From Tilletiopsis washingtonensis (lineage: Eukaryota; Basidiomycota; Exobasidiomycetes; Entylomatales), in the NCBI RefSeq assembly GCF_003144115.1, contig NW_020312005.1:368562-432561 (forward strand): a stretch of DNA of 64,000 nucleotides. The letters run 5' to 3'. Numbering within the stretch: the stretch's first letter is position 1; the number at the start of each line of letters is the position of its first letter. Made by a program: the position numbers and the translations under genes. Below the pieces are notes generated by a model that searched no databases, was not told where the DNA came from, and saw only the letters and a program-made list of their open reading frames with translations. Shown here piece after piece: positions 1 to 12,122 of the stretch.

Positions 1-2860
1 AGGGCGGCCCGCTGTCTGCTGCGTGCTTCGGGGGTTAAATTCGCATCGGCGCGCGTGCCGCCGCGCGCGAAGGCATGCGAGGCGGCCCGCCAGTGTGTGC
101 GCCAGTCCCGCAGAAGCCCTCCCACGCGCCCCGAACAGCAACCCTTGGCTCAGCTGCCGGCGAGGAGGGCATCAGCAGCAAGCCGCAGCGGCAGCACCTG
201 AGCGTGAGGGCCGGCGCGGCCGTGCCGCTCTGCTGCCCGCGCTCGCTGGTGCTGAGACGCTGCACGCCGCAGACCGACGGCTCGAGGTCGCGCACCGCAA
301 GCTGGTGCTGGCGTCGCCGAGAGGCCCCTTGAGCAGCGACGAGCGCCGTGCGCCGTGCGCGTCACCACCCCTGGGGCTGCGCGCCGTATCCGTGTCCAGC
401 ACGGGCAGCAGCACGGGGCGCAGCTCGTGCTTCGGCCAAGTCGAGAGAGAGCAAGACCTTGACGCGAGCGCATCCTCGGAAAGCTCCGTCCCGCTCTACT
501 TCGGCGGCGCGCAGCCCATGCCGCTTGGCACCGGCGTCGAGGCGCCAGGCGCAGCACAACACACGCGCCCGTCCGCCAGCGCACAGCGACGCCGAGAGCG
601 AGCATGGAGCGAGGGAAGAAGCACGCCTGCGCAACTTGCGGCGCTCGGCTTGCACGCAGAAGGAAGCGCGGCGCGCACCGCTGGCATGCGACGCGCATGC
701 CGGCTCGCCAAATCCTCCGGAGCCGACGACGCCTTCTCCACGTGATCTGCCGTAGCCCAGACCCACACCAGCGAAGGCTGAGTGCTGCGGCTGCGGCTGA
801 GAAGCTCGCTTCGCCACCTCTCCTGCGCTGCGCTCGGGCTGCACCTCGCAGGCACGGCCTCCTGTGACGCGGAGGCTTGGAGCGACGCACGCGGCGCGCG
901 CGACCTCCGCGAGGCGCGCGCGCGCGCGAGGGGCACGGGCAAATCACGTCGCGCCCCTTGCCTCCTCGCCTGCATCTCGCTCAGCAGAGCCGAACGACGC
1001 CCGGCCGAGCCTGAGAGCTGGAGATGCATCTGCTTCGCAGTCTTGAGATCGCCCTGCCCTGGATGAACTCCGCATCCGCCTCAACGCTCAATGCCGCCAT
1101 GTGGGTGGCAAGCCACCGCGCCATGCTGAACCTTGTTCGGCTTGCTCGCTCACGTGCAGCAGTCTCGTCGTCCTCCACATCGCCTCTTGAAGCCTCCACC
1201 GATTCGGAGGCGACTAGACGGCAGGCTCCGCTCAGCCGAATATGAGCGCAGAGCATCCGGCCTACGCCTGCCACATTGCCTCGTGGGCAGAGGCGGCGGA
1301 GGGAGGGGAGGGATGTACGCGAACATTCGGCCGTCCGGGCTGGCTCCTCGCCCCGATGGCGGGTGCCGGCTCCTCTTGACACCGCCCGAGCTGTGCTGTG
1401 CCTAGGTGAGCAGCTCGCATGTCGTGTCGGGCGCTGAGCGGCTGCGATGCTGCTGCTGCTGCCGCTGCTGCTGCTGCATGCTGCTGCTGCTGCCCGCGCG
1501 CGCGGCTTGCGAGTTCGACGGTCACGCGTCAAGGGGCCGCGGAGGCGCGGAGCCGCGCGCCGAGAACTGCACACGTAGGCTTGGCCGCACCGCACGCAGA
1601 CAGAGAGGTCGCCGGCATTGCCGCCTGCCGCTCTGCTCCGCCATCGCAGCATCAGCTGGGGCAGGAGCACCGATGCTGCTTTGACGGGATCGCCGCTTCT
1701 GGGCCACACGTCTTCTACGTCTCCCGCGAAGGCCTGATGTGCGCGGCGCGTGCGCACGGCGCGGGGAGCGGCTGACGCCCCGCTAGAAGCAGGGCGTCGT
1801 CCTGCGGCGAGATCGGGTGCCGGCCGCGAGCCGTGCGAGGTGCGTCGTTGCTCTCGGAGCATCGCTCGGTGCTGCTCTGCCACCATGTGCCCTGAACGCT
1901 GCGAGGCGCTGCGTCGCGAAAAGGAAGGATGCTCGCGCAAATTTGCACCTCGCCGCGGCTTGGAAGGCGGTGGCTGCGTTCTGGCGACTTACTGGCCCCT
2001 GGCGCGGCCTTTTGCGCTGTGCCTGACCGCAGCGGAGGGCTCTTGCATGTTGGGCTGGTGCTGCGCTCTGCTGCTTTGGTGCTGCTCTGGCCGCGGTTGA
2101 GCTTTGCTGATGTCCGCTCGCTGGCTGCCTTTCCTGCGGCTGCATCTGCGTGACGCCGCGCAGGCTCGCTGGCGCAGCGCCGCCGAGCGGTGCGCGGCCG
2201 GGCGAGGTGCAGCGCCGCCGCTCTTGCTGTCGCGCCGTGCCTCCTGCCACCTCCTCAGCGCGCAGCCGTCGGGCATCCCCCTGATGCTGCAGCTGCTGCT
2301 TGCTGGCGCTGCGCTGCTGCGACGCCACGACCCGAGGTCGATCAGCAGCCCAAGGCGGAGCTCCGAGGCGACAGCTTAAGCTGCAGCGCTGCAGCTGCAG
2401 GCGCATGCACCCGCTGCAGCGCACACGACGTCGCCCATGGCCCGCAGCCGCGAAGAGGCCGCACCGCACACGCGCCGCAGGCCGCGCAAGGGGCGCCCGC
2501 TTGCGACGATGCCAAGCCTCCGCCCGCATCATGATGCTCGCCGTCCGGCGCTGCGGCTCGCAGCAGCGAGCGCCGTGCACGCCGCCTCGCCTCGCAACGT
2601 CGCTGCAGCAGCCAGAGGCGATGCACCGCCGCATGTGTGACAGGACGGCGCCCGGCGTCGGCTCCACCTCGCACCGCCTCGTGCTCGCGTCGCCCGCCAG
2701 TGGTGGGCGGACCCCTGCTTGGCATCCGGCTCGCCTTGCCTCAAGACTCCTCCGCGCACCTTGATCGACACTCGCGACCGCCCTCCGCCCACACGCACAC
2801 TCAGACTCACTCACCTCACCTGCTTGACTTGACTCACAGACGCCTCTCCGAGCCGCCGCG
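1..2860. other. Gene-free GC-rich stretch
   Basis: No convincing gene is seen. Open frames occur on both strands, but they are Arg/Ala/Ser/Cys-rich, overlap each other in several frames and show no recognisable domain, as expected of GC-rich non-coding DNA. A CTG/CAG-rich microsatellite lies near 1446-1494. The last ~100 bp, with CA-rich tracts (ACACGCACACTCAGACTC), are probably promoter and 5' UTR of the following glucan-synthesis gene. Confidence 0.6.
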
Positions 2861-5159
2861 ATGCCGCAGTACGCTCGCGACTACCACCGCGTCGACATGT
2901 CGGGCGTCGGGCCCTCGGCCTCGTCGTCGTCGCACACGCCGCTCATCTCGCCGCGCCCGTCGCCGGCACGCTCGCAGCGCTCGGGCGTGCCCTCGTCGTC
3001 CGGCAGCAGCTCGGCGCGCCGCTACGCGCCCGGCGGCTTCACCAACAGCGGCGGCACCTCGGCCTCGGCGCTCGCCGGCGCTGCGGCGGCGCTGCGCAGC
3101 ACGTCGGCCTCCGTCTCGTCGCACACGCACTCGGGCCGCTCGAGCGGCAGCGGCGAGAAGTACGCCGTCGACGGCGATCCGGCCGCGCTGTGGCACGGGC
3201 GGCCCGGCGAGGCCGAGCCCGACGACTGGCTGCACAACATCGACCCCATCAAGGACCGCTACAGCGGCGGGCGCGGCTTCAAGGACTCGACGGGCACCAT
3301 CTTCACGCTGCGCGGCCTGATGAACATCGGCAGCCTCGTGCTGCTGGCCGCCGCGCTGCTCATGCTCTTCGCCGGGTGCGTTTTCGCTGCTGTGCGGTGC
3401 GCTGCGGCAGGGCGCATGACTGACCGTGCCCGCTGTACAGCTACCCGATCCTCACCTACTTCTTCAAGGAGGCCGAGTCGAACAAGGGCGGCTTCAACCT
3501 CGGCGGCACCAACGGCACTGGCCAGCTCTTCACGGGCGTGCGCGGCCTCGTCGATCCCGACACGCCCGCCGAGGCGCTCACGCGCATGTCGCTCGACGGC
3601 CAGCGCCGCATGCAGCTCGTCTTCAGCGACGAGTTCGAGGAGGACGGCCGTAGCTTCGTGCGTGACGCATGAGCAGGCACTGTACGAGCGCAGCTGACAT
3701 CTGCGCAGTACCCCGGCGACGACCCGTTCTGGACCGCCGTTGACCTGCACTACTGGTGAGCGCTTCGCCTCTCCTCTCGCACGCTGTCATGCTCACGTCG
3801 CTTGCGCTCAGGGGCACAGGGGACTACGTGTGTGCTTCTCCACTACGCCCGTGCGCTGCTGTGCTCACGTCGCCTTCGCACAGGAATGGTACGAGCCCGC
3901 CGGCGTGACCACGGCCAACGGCCGCATGGTCTTCACTCTCATCGAGCAGCCGACGCACAACCTCAACTTCCGCAGCGGCATGGTGCAGAGCTGGAACCAG
4001 TTCTGCTTCACGGGCGGGTACGTGTTGCGCAGGATGCGATCGCGGCTCTCAGCACTGATATGGCCTGTCCACAGCTTCATCGAGGTCAGCCTGCGTCTGC
4101 CCGGCTCGCACGACATCGCCGGTCTCTGGCCCGCTGCGTGGACCATGGGCAACCTGGGCCGCGCCGGGCACGGTGCGACCACCGACGGCCTGTGGCCCTA
4201 CACCTATGACGGTGAGCTGCCTTGGCAAACAGCCTCAGTCTCGATACTGACGTGCATCGCCAGCCTGCGACGTCGGCACTCTGCCCAACCAGACCTACCC
4301 TGCCAGCCGGGGCGGCGGTCCGGTCGCTGCCGAGACGAGCGGCGCATTCCCGGACCAGTACGGCCCCAGCCTCAGCTACCTGCCAGGTCAGCGCCTCAGC
4401 CGCTGCACCTGCCCGGGCGAGGACCACCCGGGCCCGTTCCACTCGGACGGCAGCTACGTCGGACGCGCAGCACCGGAGATCGACATCATCGAGGCGTCGG
4501 CCGGAGTGCGGCCCGGCTCTGCGGGCCACGTGTCCATGAGCTGCCAGCTGGCGCCGTTCAACAACGCGCTCAACCTCACGACGGGGCGCGACGCCGTCGT
4601 CTTCTACGGCTCGAACCGCACGGAGAACGAGCTGAACGCCTACCAGGGCGCCGTGTACCAGCAGACGGCCTCCGTGCTCGTCACGACGGACAACGACGTG
4701 TACGAGGACACGGGCGGCCGCTTCGAGCGCTACGGCTTCGAGTACAAGCCCGGCTATGACGCTGACTCGCACATCACCTGGACCGTCGGCGACGACATGC
4801 AGTGGCGCCTCGGCTCGCAGGCGCTCGCCGCCGACCCGGCCGTCGAGATCTCGGCGCGCCCGATCCCGCTGGAGCCGATGTACATCATCATGAACCTCGG
4901 CCTCAGCTCGGCGTTCTCGTACGTCGACTTTGACCGGCTGCACTTCCCGGCGCGCATGGAGGTGGACTGGGTGCGCGTCTACCAGGACGAGGACAAGATC
5001 AACGTCGGCTGCGACCCGCCGGACTTCCCGACGAAGGAGTACATCGAGCGCCACTATGAGGCGTACCACAACCCAAACCTCACGACGTGGACGGAGCCGC
5101 GGGCGCGCGGCGGCATGAACATGCAGTTCCCCGGCAACCGCCTGGCTGGCGACTGCTAG
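2861..5159 (+). CDS. SKN1/KRE6: Beta-1,6-glucan synthesis protein, KRE6/SKN1 family (GH16)
   Basis: Type II membrane protein of the secretory pathway needed for cell-wall beta-1,6-glucan. Seven exons: 2861-3375, 3441-3657, 3709-3755, 3812-3827, 3884-4017, 4075-4211, 4264-5159, giving 653 residues. A Ser-rich cytosolic N-terminus precedes one hydrophobic span (about residues 152-175, near LVLLAAALLMLFAG) and a lumenal glucanase-like domain. The GH16 signature EIDIIEA lies at about residues 427-433, with the two acidic catalytic-type residues E427 and E432. Family landmarks FSDEF, DPFWTAVDLHYW, EWYEP, CDVGTLPNQT and HITWTVGD are all present. Exon 4 is only 16 nt and encodes the conserved GTGDY stretch between HYW and EWY; without it the frame breaks. 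The start is the first ATG of the open frame. KRE6 and SKN1 are paralogues in yeast; which one this matches cannot be told by eye. Confidence 0.93.
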
Positions 5160-5387
5160 CCGCCTGCGCTGGCCAGCGTCTTGCCTCTTCGTTCCCAGAC
5201 CCTCAGCATCTCTCATCATCACGTTTCTTTCTCTCAGCATCTCATACACTGTCCCGCTCCTCCGCGCTGCGCCGCCTCTTGAGCCGCGCATGCTGCTGCA
5301 CACACCTCGTCCTCGCTCTGGGAGCTGTAGCCGATGTTTGCAACGTCACGCGGCATGTCTATGCGTCTATGTAGTCTCCTGCGTTGG

Positions 5388-6392
5388 TCATGGCACCGTG
5401 CCTGGGCAGACCTTGCCTTGGAGCAGCAGCGCCAGGTTCTCGGCGACGGCAATGGCGCTGATGCGCTGGCAATCCTCGGTTGCGGCGCCGATGTGCGGAC
5501 ACACCACGACGTTGCTGCATGCGTAGAGGCCGTTGCCGTAGCGCTCGGCTGTGGCTGGCTCGTGGGCCAGCGTGTCGAGGCCGGCACCACCGAGGCGCCC
5601 GGAGCGGAGCGCCTCGAGCAGCGCCGCCTCGTCGACGACGCCGCCGCGGGCGCAATTGATGAGGATCGCGTTGGGAGGCAGCAGGGCGAACTGCTTGGCA
5701 CCGATGCTGCCCTCCGTCTTGGCCGTGAGCGGAATGTGCAGCGAGAGGATCTCAGCCTGCTTGAGCAGCTCCTCGAGCGAGTCGCAGCGCTCGTGCGGCA
5801 CCTCGCTCCAGCCAGCCTGCGCGCTGTGCCCGCCGCTGTACGCCACGACGCGGCAGCCGAGGGCGCGCTGGAAGATGCGCGCCGTGGCGAGGCCGGCGTG
5901 GCCCATGCCGACGATGCCAATCGTGCGGCCAAAGACGGAGTGGCCCATGAGCTCGGTAGCAATGAGCGCCTCGCCGGCACGCATGCGCCGGTCGCCCTCG
6001 CCGATGCGGCGCGCCACGCTGATGGCCAGTCCGAGCGCCAGCTCTGCGACAAAGTCGGCGTTGATGCCGGGCGAGTTGCACACGCTGATGCCGCACTCGC
6101 GCGCCGCGGCGACGTCGATGGAGTTGAGGCCGACGCCCTGCTTGGCAATGGCACGCAGCCGCACGGCGCGCCGGATGTCGGCGCCGTGCACGTGGCGGAT
6201 GCGCGACATGAGGCCCTCGGCGTGCTCCGGCCACTGCTGCCAGCCGTCGTCGCCCAGCGCCACGACGGTGCGGAAGAGCTGGCGCGCGCGGGCGATGCCG
6301 TCCGGGTGGAAGTCGTCGGGCGCGTACACGACGTACGGCAGCGGTGTCTCGCTGGCGGCAGAGCCACCGGCCTGCGGTGCTTCCTGCGTCAT
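5388..6392 (-). CDS. D-isomer-specific 2-hydroxyacid dehydrogenase (phosphoglycerate dehydrogenase-like)
   Basis: Single-exon gene of 334 residues, a normal length for the family. These enzymes interconvert D-2-hydroxyacids and 2-oxoacids with NAD(P). The Rossmann motif GIVGMGHAG lies at about residues 159-167. The catalytic trio is visible: Arg249 in CARGG, Glu278 in LAHEPA and His300 in PHIGAAT. The N-terminal half carries the usual GVGLNSIDV segment at the cofactor/substrate interface. There is no ACT or other C-terminal regulatory domain, so this is not a full-length SerA-type enzyme; glyoxylate, hydroxypyruvate or another 2-oxoacid could be the substrate. It lies tail-to-tail with the KRE6/SKN1 gene, 228 bp apart. 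No introns are needed, which is unusual in this window. Confidence 0.9.
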   Translation of the reverse strand: MTQEAPQAGGSAASETPLPYVVYAPDDFHPDGIARARQLFRTVVALGDDGWQQWPEHAEGLMSRIRHVHGADIRRAVRLRAIAKQGVGLNSIDVAAARECGISVCNSPGINADFVAELALGLAISVARRIGEGDRRMRAGEALIATELMGHSVFGRTIGIVGMGHAGLATARIFQRALGCRVVAYSGGHSAQAGWSEVPHERCDSLEELLKQAEILSLHIPLTAKTEGSIGAKQFALLPPNAILINCARGGVVDEAALLEALRSGRLGGAGLDTLAHEPATAERYGNGLYACSNVVVCPHIGAATEDCQRISAIAVAENLALLLQGKVCPGTVP

Positions 6393-7874
6393 GCTGACTC
6401 GCTGACGACGGCGGCGCTGCTTGAGATGAGGTACGCCTGTGCTGTTGATGTGGTGGAGAGGAGAGAAGAGCAGCAGCCTTGGCAGAACGCCGAGTTACGG
6501 CCGAGCGCAGGCAGAGTTGCGCGCAAAGCGTGGGAGCAGCTTGGCCGGCGACCCGAGGTGCTGTCTTCGCGCCTCTCGGATGCGGTGCGCGTGTGACGGC
6601 CGAAGCGCACACCCAGATTGGCTCTAACAAGCAACAAGCATCCGAAGACGGCCCTTATGCAGCGCACGCACAGCCCTGAGCAGCAGCTATTTGGCCGCGA
6701 GGGGGGAAAGGCGCGTCGATGCGCCGCCTTGGGCCCTCTCAGCTGCGTGCGTGCCTGTGGCTCGGCTGCAGGCGCAGGCTGAGCGGCTGGCGCTGAGCGC
6801 TGGTGCTGCTTCCAGCACGCAGGAGATGCTCAAGCCGCAGCTCCGCAGCAAGCCTTGGCGCTGTCTTCGAGCTCAGATTGCGGTAGACGGCGTCTTGGGT
6901 CGCCTAGCGCAGCTGCAGGGTAGATGCAGCATCGGCAGCGGCGTTGGGTCTGCCGCTCTGCGCTGGCGCCGACCCGGAAAAGCTCGTGCTCGTCGGCTGC
7001 GCCTCGTTCTGCACCTTGCTTTGTTCTGCTGCACGCTGAGTCAGAGGCAGATGTCCGGCGTACCGCTCGCTCTGCTGTGGTGCTGCAGCGCTGCAGTTGC
7101 AGGTGCACCGTGGTGGGCAGCCCGACATAGCATGCAGCTGCCCTGCAGCCCCCTTGGACGCATCTTGCATCGTAGGCCTCGGGCCTCGGCGCAGCTGCAG
7201 GCACGCGGTGCCTGCATCTGTGCGCTGCGCTGCCCAGTCGAGCGGCACGCGCGTGTCTCGCTGCTCGCGCCGCCGGATGTGTTGCTCTCTCTGCCTCACG
7301 ATAGAACGATCCGACGACTGCGCCTAAATGCTTGCGCTCGAGGCGACAGCATGCAGCAACAGCGATGGAGCAGCATGAAGCAAATGGCAGCCCTCGCCTG
7401 AGCGCTGCGCCCTCTTGCTCCCTGCTCGGCTTGCCCTGCGCCCACGCATCTGCGCACCGGCTGCATCTCTCCACGCACGGCAGCGCGCAGCCGTGCGCCG
7501 TGCCTGCACCGCTGCGCCCCGCGATGCACGTCTCTTGCAGGCACGAGCAGCTCCGCCTTGCCATGTACCTCTAGCGGGGGCCTGAGACGTGACAGCTGAC
7601 GGGCCGCAGAGACGGCGGTGCAAGAGGCCGGCGAGCTGAGACGCCGGGTGTGTCGAGCGAGGTGCACCCTGGCGCCATGGGGCTCTGCTCGCCTGGACGC
7701 CTTGCAATGGCGCTCTTGGCTGCCTCAAGGAGGCGAGCCTACGCACGCTCTCTCGTCTCGACCACCACCCCGCTGCGACCACATCGCCTCTTCGAGCATC
7801 CATTCCACGCTCTCGCTCCACGCGGGCCTCGCCTCGCCCCTCGTGCCAACGCACGCTCTCTGCCGCGCCCCGCC
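6393..7874. other. Divergent intergenic region
   Basis: About 1.5 kb between the start of the dehydrogenase gene (minus) and the proposed start of a membrane-protein gene (plus). Open frames here are compositional and overlap one another. It presumably holds both promoters; no clear TATA or other site stands out. Confidence 0.5.
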
Positions 7875-10254
7875 ATGCCCAACTGGAGTAGCAGCCACGA
7901 CGATGTCCTTGCTGCTGGGTCTCTCGCAGCCTCACTGCAGTGCAATCGACGTCAGCTGAAGCCATCTCGCCCTGCCGGCCACGCAGCTCGCTCCTCGCCG
8001 TCCTGGCAAGCCTCCTGAGCTTCTTCCTCGCCGGCGTCCTCACTGCCGTCGCCTATCTCGCGGTATGTATGCGTGCGTGGCCCGCGAGCGCTGCTGCATC
8101 TGACGCTTGTCCTGGGCGCTGCTCAGCATCTTCGGCGCACCTTCAAAGTGCCGGCGCTGCGCCGTGCCATCCTCTGCATCGTTATCGCTTGCAATGTCCA
8201 AGTGAGCTCGGACAGGCACAGCCCACGCCTCGAAGCCTGATGCTCATCTCATGACAGGTGATCCTTGGCTTCTGCGTGATCGCTCGGCCGTTCCTTGTGC
8301 CCTCGCTTGCAGTCGCACGCTCGCAAGTCTGGTGCGCAGCCGCAGCTTCTGGCGTGTCGCTGCTTGTGCTGACCCGACGTACTCCAGGCTTGTGGCTTTC
8401 TGGACTCTCGGCCTCGCCGCACGCCTGCTCGTCGTCGCGTGCCTGCGCATCTACATCCGTCTGCACGTCAGGTCGTGGACGGCAATGCTGCTCCTCGTCG
8501 GAGAGTGCGCCGCATTCCTCGATCTGACGCTGCTGTCGCGCCAGGTGAGACTCGCTGTCAGGTCTCGCAACCCATCGCAGCTGACGCCCACGTCTCGCAG
8601 CTGGGCTTGGCTGCAAGGTGCTGGTGCATTCTTGGCATTGCCTCGTGCCACATGTGAGCACCGCGCGGCCCGCCGTATCATCTGTGCTGAGTGTTGCCTC
8701 CAGCCTAGCCGCAAACGCCCCGAGCGTCCAGTCGCGCACGATCGATGCAGAGAAGAGTGCCGACGAGGCCACAGCCGACCCGTCGTCGGGTGGCGGGCGC
8801 TACGCTTTGCCCTGCGCTCTTGCATCCGCGTGCATCATCCTCGCTCGCTGGCAAGTCGGCTGGAGCTTTGCACCGGGCTGGAACTTGCGTGAGCGGCCAT
8901 CGAAGGTGCGGCAGCGTGCCACGGTTGCTGACCCCAGTCTTGCGCCTGCCTTAGTCTGGTCGAATTGTGAGTCGAGACGTCGCACGATATAGCGCACGCA
9001 GTCTGACTTGACTCTCTCTCAGTGACCGCACTCGGCCTCGTTCTGAGCCTGATCGAGCACAAGCGTCGCATGCGTCGCACGGGTCGCCGTTCGGAGAGCG
9101 ACTCGAGCTCGAGCCAATCCAGCTGCACTGCGGATGACGCTTCGTCCCTCTACGGCTCGGCGCCGTCTGTGATCGCGTCGGACTTTGCGAGCGCCCTGCC
9201 CGCGCCGATTCCAGGCGAAGGAGGCCCCACGTCACCTACGACGGCGACCAACAGCGGGAGCGGCGCAACGGAGAACTCGGCTGCAGGACTGTCAGCTTTC
9301 CGCGGCAGCAGCGAGCGCAGCGACTTGCACCGCCCAGATGGTCCAAGCCTCGCGCCCTCGTTGGGCAGCATGGCAGAGGATCACGCCACGCACACGTCGT
9401 CGAGGACAGTTCCGCGCCGTCTGGCGGTGCCGCCGGGCGCTCTCCGCTGGAAGGTCGACACGTCGCCGATGACGCTGCCCGCCAAGCCGAGCAGCGACTG
9501 CATAGATGAGGGGCAGCACCTGCTGCCTTCGAGCTCCGAAGCCCTCAGCTCGACTGGCGAGAGCCGCGCGGCCACGTCGGAGTCCTCCTTCTACTGCCGC
9601 GGCGAGAGCGAGCCCGAGACTCAAGCACACGAGCAAGTGCCTCGCAGTGCGCCCATCACCGAGCAGATTGCCAGCTCTGCCGAGCGCAGCGACGACGATG
9701 CCTTGGCCGCAGTGCCGCGTCCCGTCGACGACCTCGCCACAGCATCAGAGGCGCTCTCTTCGGGTCTCGATCTGCCGGAGCGTGCGATGTCTGCGCCGCC
9801 TGCATCTTCGGCCGGCAGCTCGACGTTCTCCAGCATGCTGAACAGCGGGCTCGACAATGACGCAGATCTCCACGAGCATCTCTCGCGCCTCGCCAAGGGC
9901 GCGGCGCAGATCTCCGTCGTCCCGGGCGAGCGCAGCCTGCGCAACTCGGAGTTCCAGGCCGGCATCGATGCGCGCGAGGTTTCGTTTGACGAGCACGGCG
10001 AGGACGGCTCGTCGTTCGGCCTGCCTCAGCACGGCAGCTCGACGGACGGCTCGGCGACCGCGCCGTCGGCCATGCATCGTGCCGAGCGCTGGGTGGTGCG
10101 CATCGGCGCCGACGACGAGGGCGGCAGCACCGCCGCCAAGCTCGCGGCCATCGCCTTTGCGCGTGCCCGCTCGGGCACGCCGGCGAACCCGCTCGTCGAC
10201 ATGCGAGTGTCGCCGGCGCAGGCGTGCCCGACGAGCGAGCGCACCTCGGCGTAG
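7875..10254 (+). CDS. Unrecognised multi-span membrane protein with long acidic Ser-rich tail
   Basis: Not recognised. The best hand-built model has eight exons: 7875-7887, 7941-8062, 8127-8201, 8258-8331, 8388-8544, 8601-8617, 8704-8966, 9023-10254, about 650 residues. The first ~240 residues hold several hydrophobic segments, for example near SLLAVLASLLSFFLAGVLTA, AILCIVIACN then VILGFCVIA, WLVAFWTLGLAARLLVVACL, and TAMLLLVGECAAFLDLTLL; a final one, LTALGLVLSLI, leads into a basic patch (EHKRRMRR). The remaining ~400 residues are a soluble, Ser/Asp/Glu-rich low-complexity tail coded by one exon. The topology (about five to seven spans and a long cytosolic tail) recalls fungal seven-span receptors, but no diagnostic motif is visible. 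The first exon and the 17-nt sixth exon are the weakest parts; an alternative acceptor at 8617/8618 also keeps the frame. Confidence 0.6.
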
Positions 10255-10749
10255 CGCAGCTCCTCACAGCGCTTGCTCAAAAGCCGCCTGTGCACATGTC
10301 AGGCCGCAGCTGAATGTTCCAATGTGATCGTCGTTGCCGTCTTGGTGGTGCTGAAGTGCGAGAGGGGCTGCCCGGGGAGGCTGGCGGGCGGCCCATCACG
10401 TGTGTGCATCTCTGGGCGCGTGCGACTGGCGCATAGTTGATCAGGGGCGGCGCCTTGGGCGAATCCATCAACGGCACGCGGCGCGAGCGGCGCGCGGCGG
10501 CGGGTGCTGTTGAGGCGCTGCTCTCCTGCCCGGCGCGGTGTGTGCGGCCGCGACGCTCAGCGGCCGGCGTCGCCAAGCTCCACGACAACAGCCACCTCAC
10601 GCCCCCAGCCCCACCACCACGCGCAGCCGGCTGCTCACTGCGCACGACCTACACTCTTTTCCGCCTCCTCTGCACTCGCGCACCCGCTGCGCCCTTCTCT
10701 GTGCCGCTCGCCGCGCCGCCGCCGCACCGCCGCACCGCCCGCGCCCAGC
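10255..10749. other. Intergenic region upstream of RAX1
   Basis: About 500 bp between the membrane-protein stop and the RAX1 start. The last ~150 bp are C-rich (CACCACCACGC, then CGCACCCGC runs), as in other 5' UTRs of this window. No gene seen. Confidence 0.5.
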
Positions 10750-12122
10750 ATGCAGTCGCCCGACGACGACAGCAAGCGCGAGACGCCGACGCCAAACGGC
10801 ACGCGCGCCCTCTCGCTGCAGTCGTCGGCCACACGGCGCCGGCTGCCGACGCTGGCCGAGGTGCTGGCGCGCCGCACGCTGCCGCCCGTCGACCTCTACT
10901 GCTACTACCTCTTCCTCCAGCGCGAGGGCAGCGAGGACAGCCTCGACTTCTGGCTCGACGTGCAGCAGCACGAGAACCTGTGCCGCGCCTACTTCAAGGA
11001 CCTCAAGCGCACGGGCACGAGCGTGCGCGACGACTGGCCCGGCTACTACCGCGAGGCACGCCAGCGCGGCAGCATCTACAACCGCTTCAACGGCATCGAG
11101 CAGGCGCCGTACGACGACGACAAGGACGAGCCGTGGAACCAGCCCGGCTGGGAGGCCGACGGCGGCCAGGCGCACCGCGCCGGCCCGCAGGGCTACGGGC
11201 GGCCCGGCAGCATCGTCGCCGGCGACGACATGCCCGAGGCGCCCGAGCCCAGCACGGCGCCCAACTCGCGCGCCGAGCGCCGCAGCTTCATGAACAAGCG
11301 CGCCAGCCATGCGCCGACGGTCATTGCGCGCAACTCGGCCATCAGCCGCACAGACCTCATCGCGTCGGCGGAGCGCATCTACGCGCGCTACCTGCTGCCC
11401 GGCAGCGAGAAGGAAATCTACCTCCCGGCGCAGCTGCGCATCGCCAGCTTTCCCATCTCGAGCAGTGCCGTGCCGCACCCGCAGGACGAGGAGCAGCAGC
11501 GTGCGCTGGCGCGTGTGCCAGACATGTTCCACGCGCAGAAGGAGTGAGTCGAGGCCCATGCCGTGTGCTGTGCCGTGCTGACGCAGGCTCTGCAGGTACG
11601 TCTTCCGCACGATGGAGGCAGACGTCTTCCCGCGCTTCCTGCGCGCCAAGGCGTTCGGCAACCTCACGCCGATTTCGGCGCTCGTGCGGCTGAGCCTTGG
11701 CCTGCTTGCGCTGTGGGCCGCACTGGCAACGGGCTTCAGCTTCATCTTCCTTGATGTCATGCGTGCGATGCGCTGCTGGGTGAGTGGACTCTGTGCGCCG
11801 CGCCTTGCTGCTCCTCTGACACCAGCGCCCAGGTCATTCTGCCGTTCACGGTCGCGGTGCTGCTCATTATCTCGCACCAGTACGAGCTGGACCCGCTGCT
11901 CGCGCTGGCCATGCGCAGCGAGACGACGCCGTTCCACCTGATCAAGGTGCGCGAGCCGTACGTGCGGCGCATCCTGCTGCAGCGTGCCGGCGGCGTGCTG
12001 CTTCTCGTGGCGCTTCTCACGGCCGCGCTGAGCTGCCTGTTCATCTTCGTCCCTGGTGAGCGCATCGGCTGACTTCAGGTGAAGTGCTGCCGCTGACATG
12101 CTCTGCAGGTCACCGTCTCTGA
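10750..12122 (+). CDS. RAX1: Rax1-like bud-site/polarity membrane protein with RGS-type domain
   Basis: Four exons: 10750-11543, 11596-11779, 11833-12055, 12109-12122; 404 residues, close to yeast Rax1. The cytosolic N-terminal two thirds carry an RGS-like fold starting at PPVDLYCYYLFLQ with LDFWLDVQQHENLC, interrupted by a polar insert, and completed by ERIYARYLLPGSEKEIYLP and YVFRTMEADVFPRFL. Three hydrophobic spans follow (LGLLALWAALATGFSFIF, VILPFTVAVLLIIS, VLLLVALLTAALSCLFIF). In yeast Rax1 acts with Rax2 to mark old division sites for bipolar budding. The last exon has only four codons before the stop (ending PGHRL), which fits the short Rax1 C-terminus. The start is the first ATG ahead of the conserved region; the open frame extends upstream without another ATG. 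Confidence 0.87.

Noticed and set aside
1446-1494. CTG/CAG microsatellite as a coding poly-Leu/poly-Ala tract
   Set aside because: No gene structure surrounds it; short CTG/GCC runs are common at this base composition.
1783-2814. 343-codon minus-strand frame
   Set aside because: Composition-driven Arg/Ala/Cys-rich sequence with no domain; overlapping frames are equally open.
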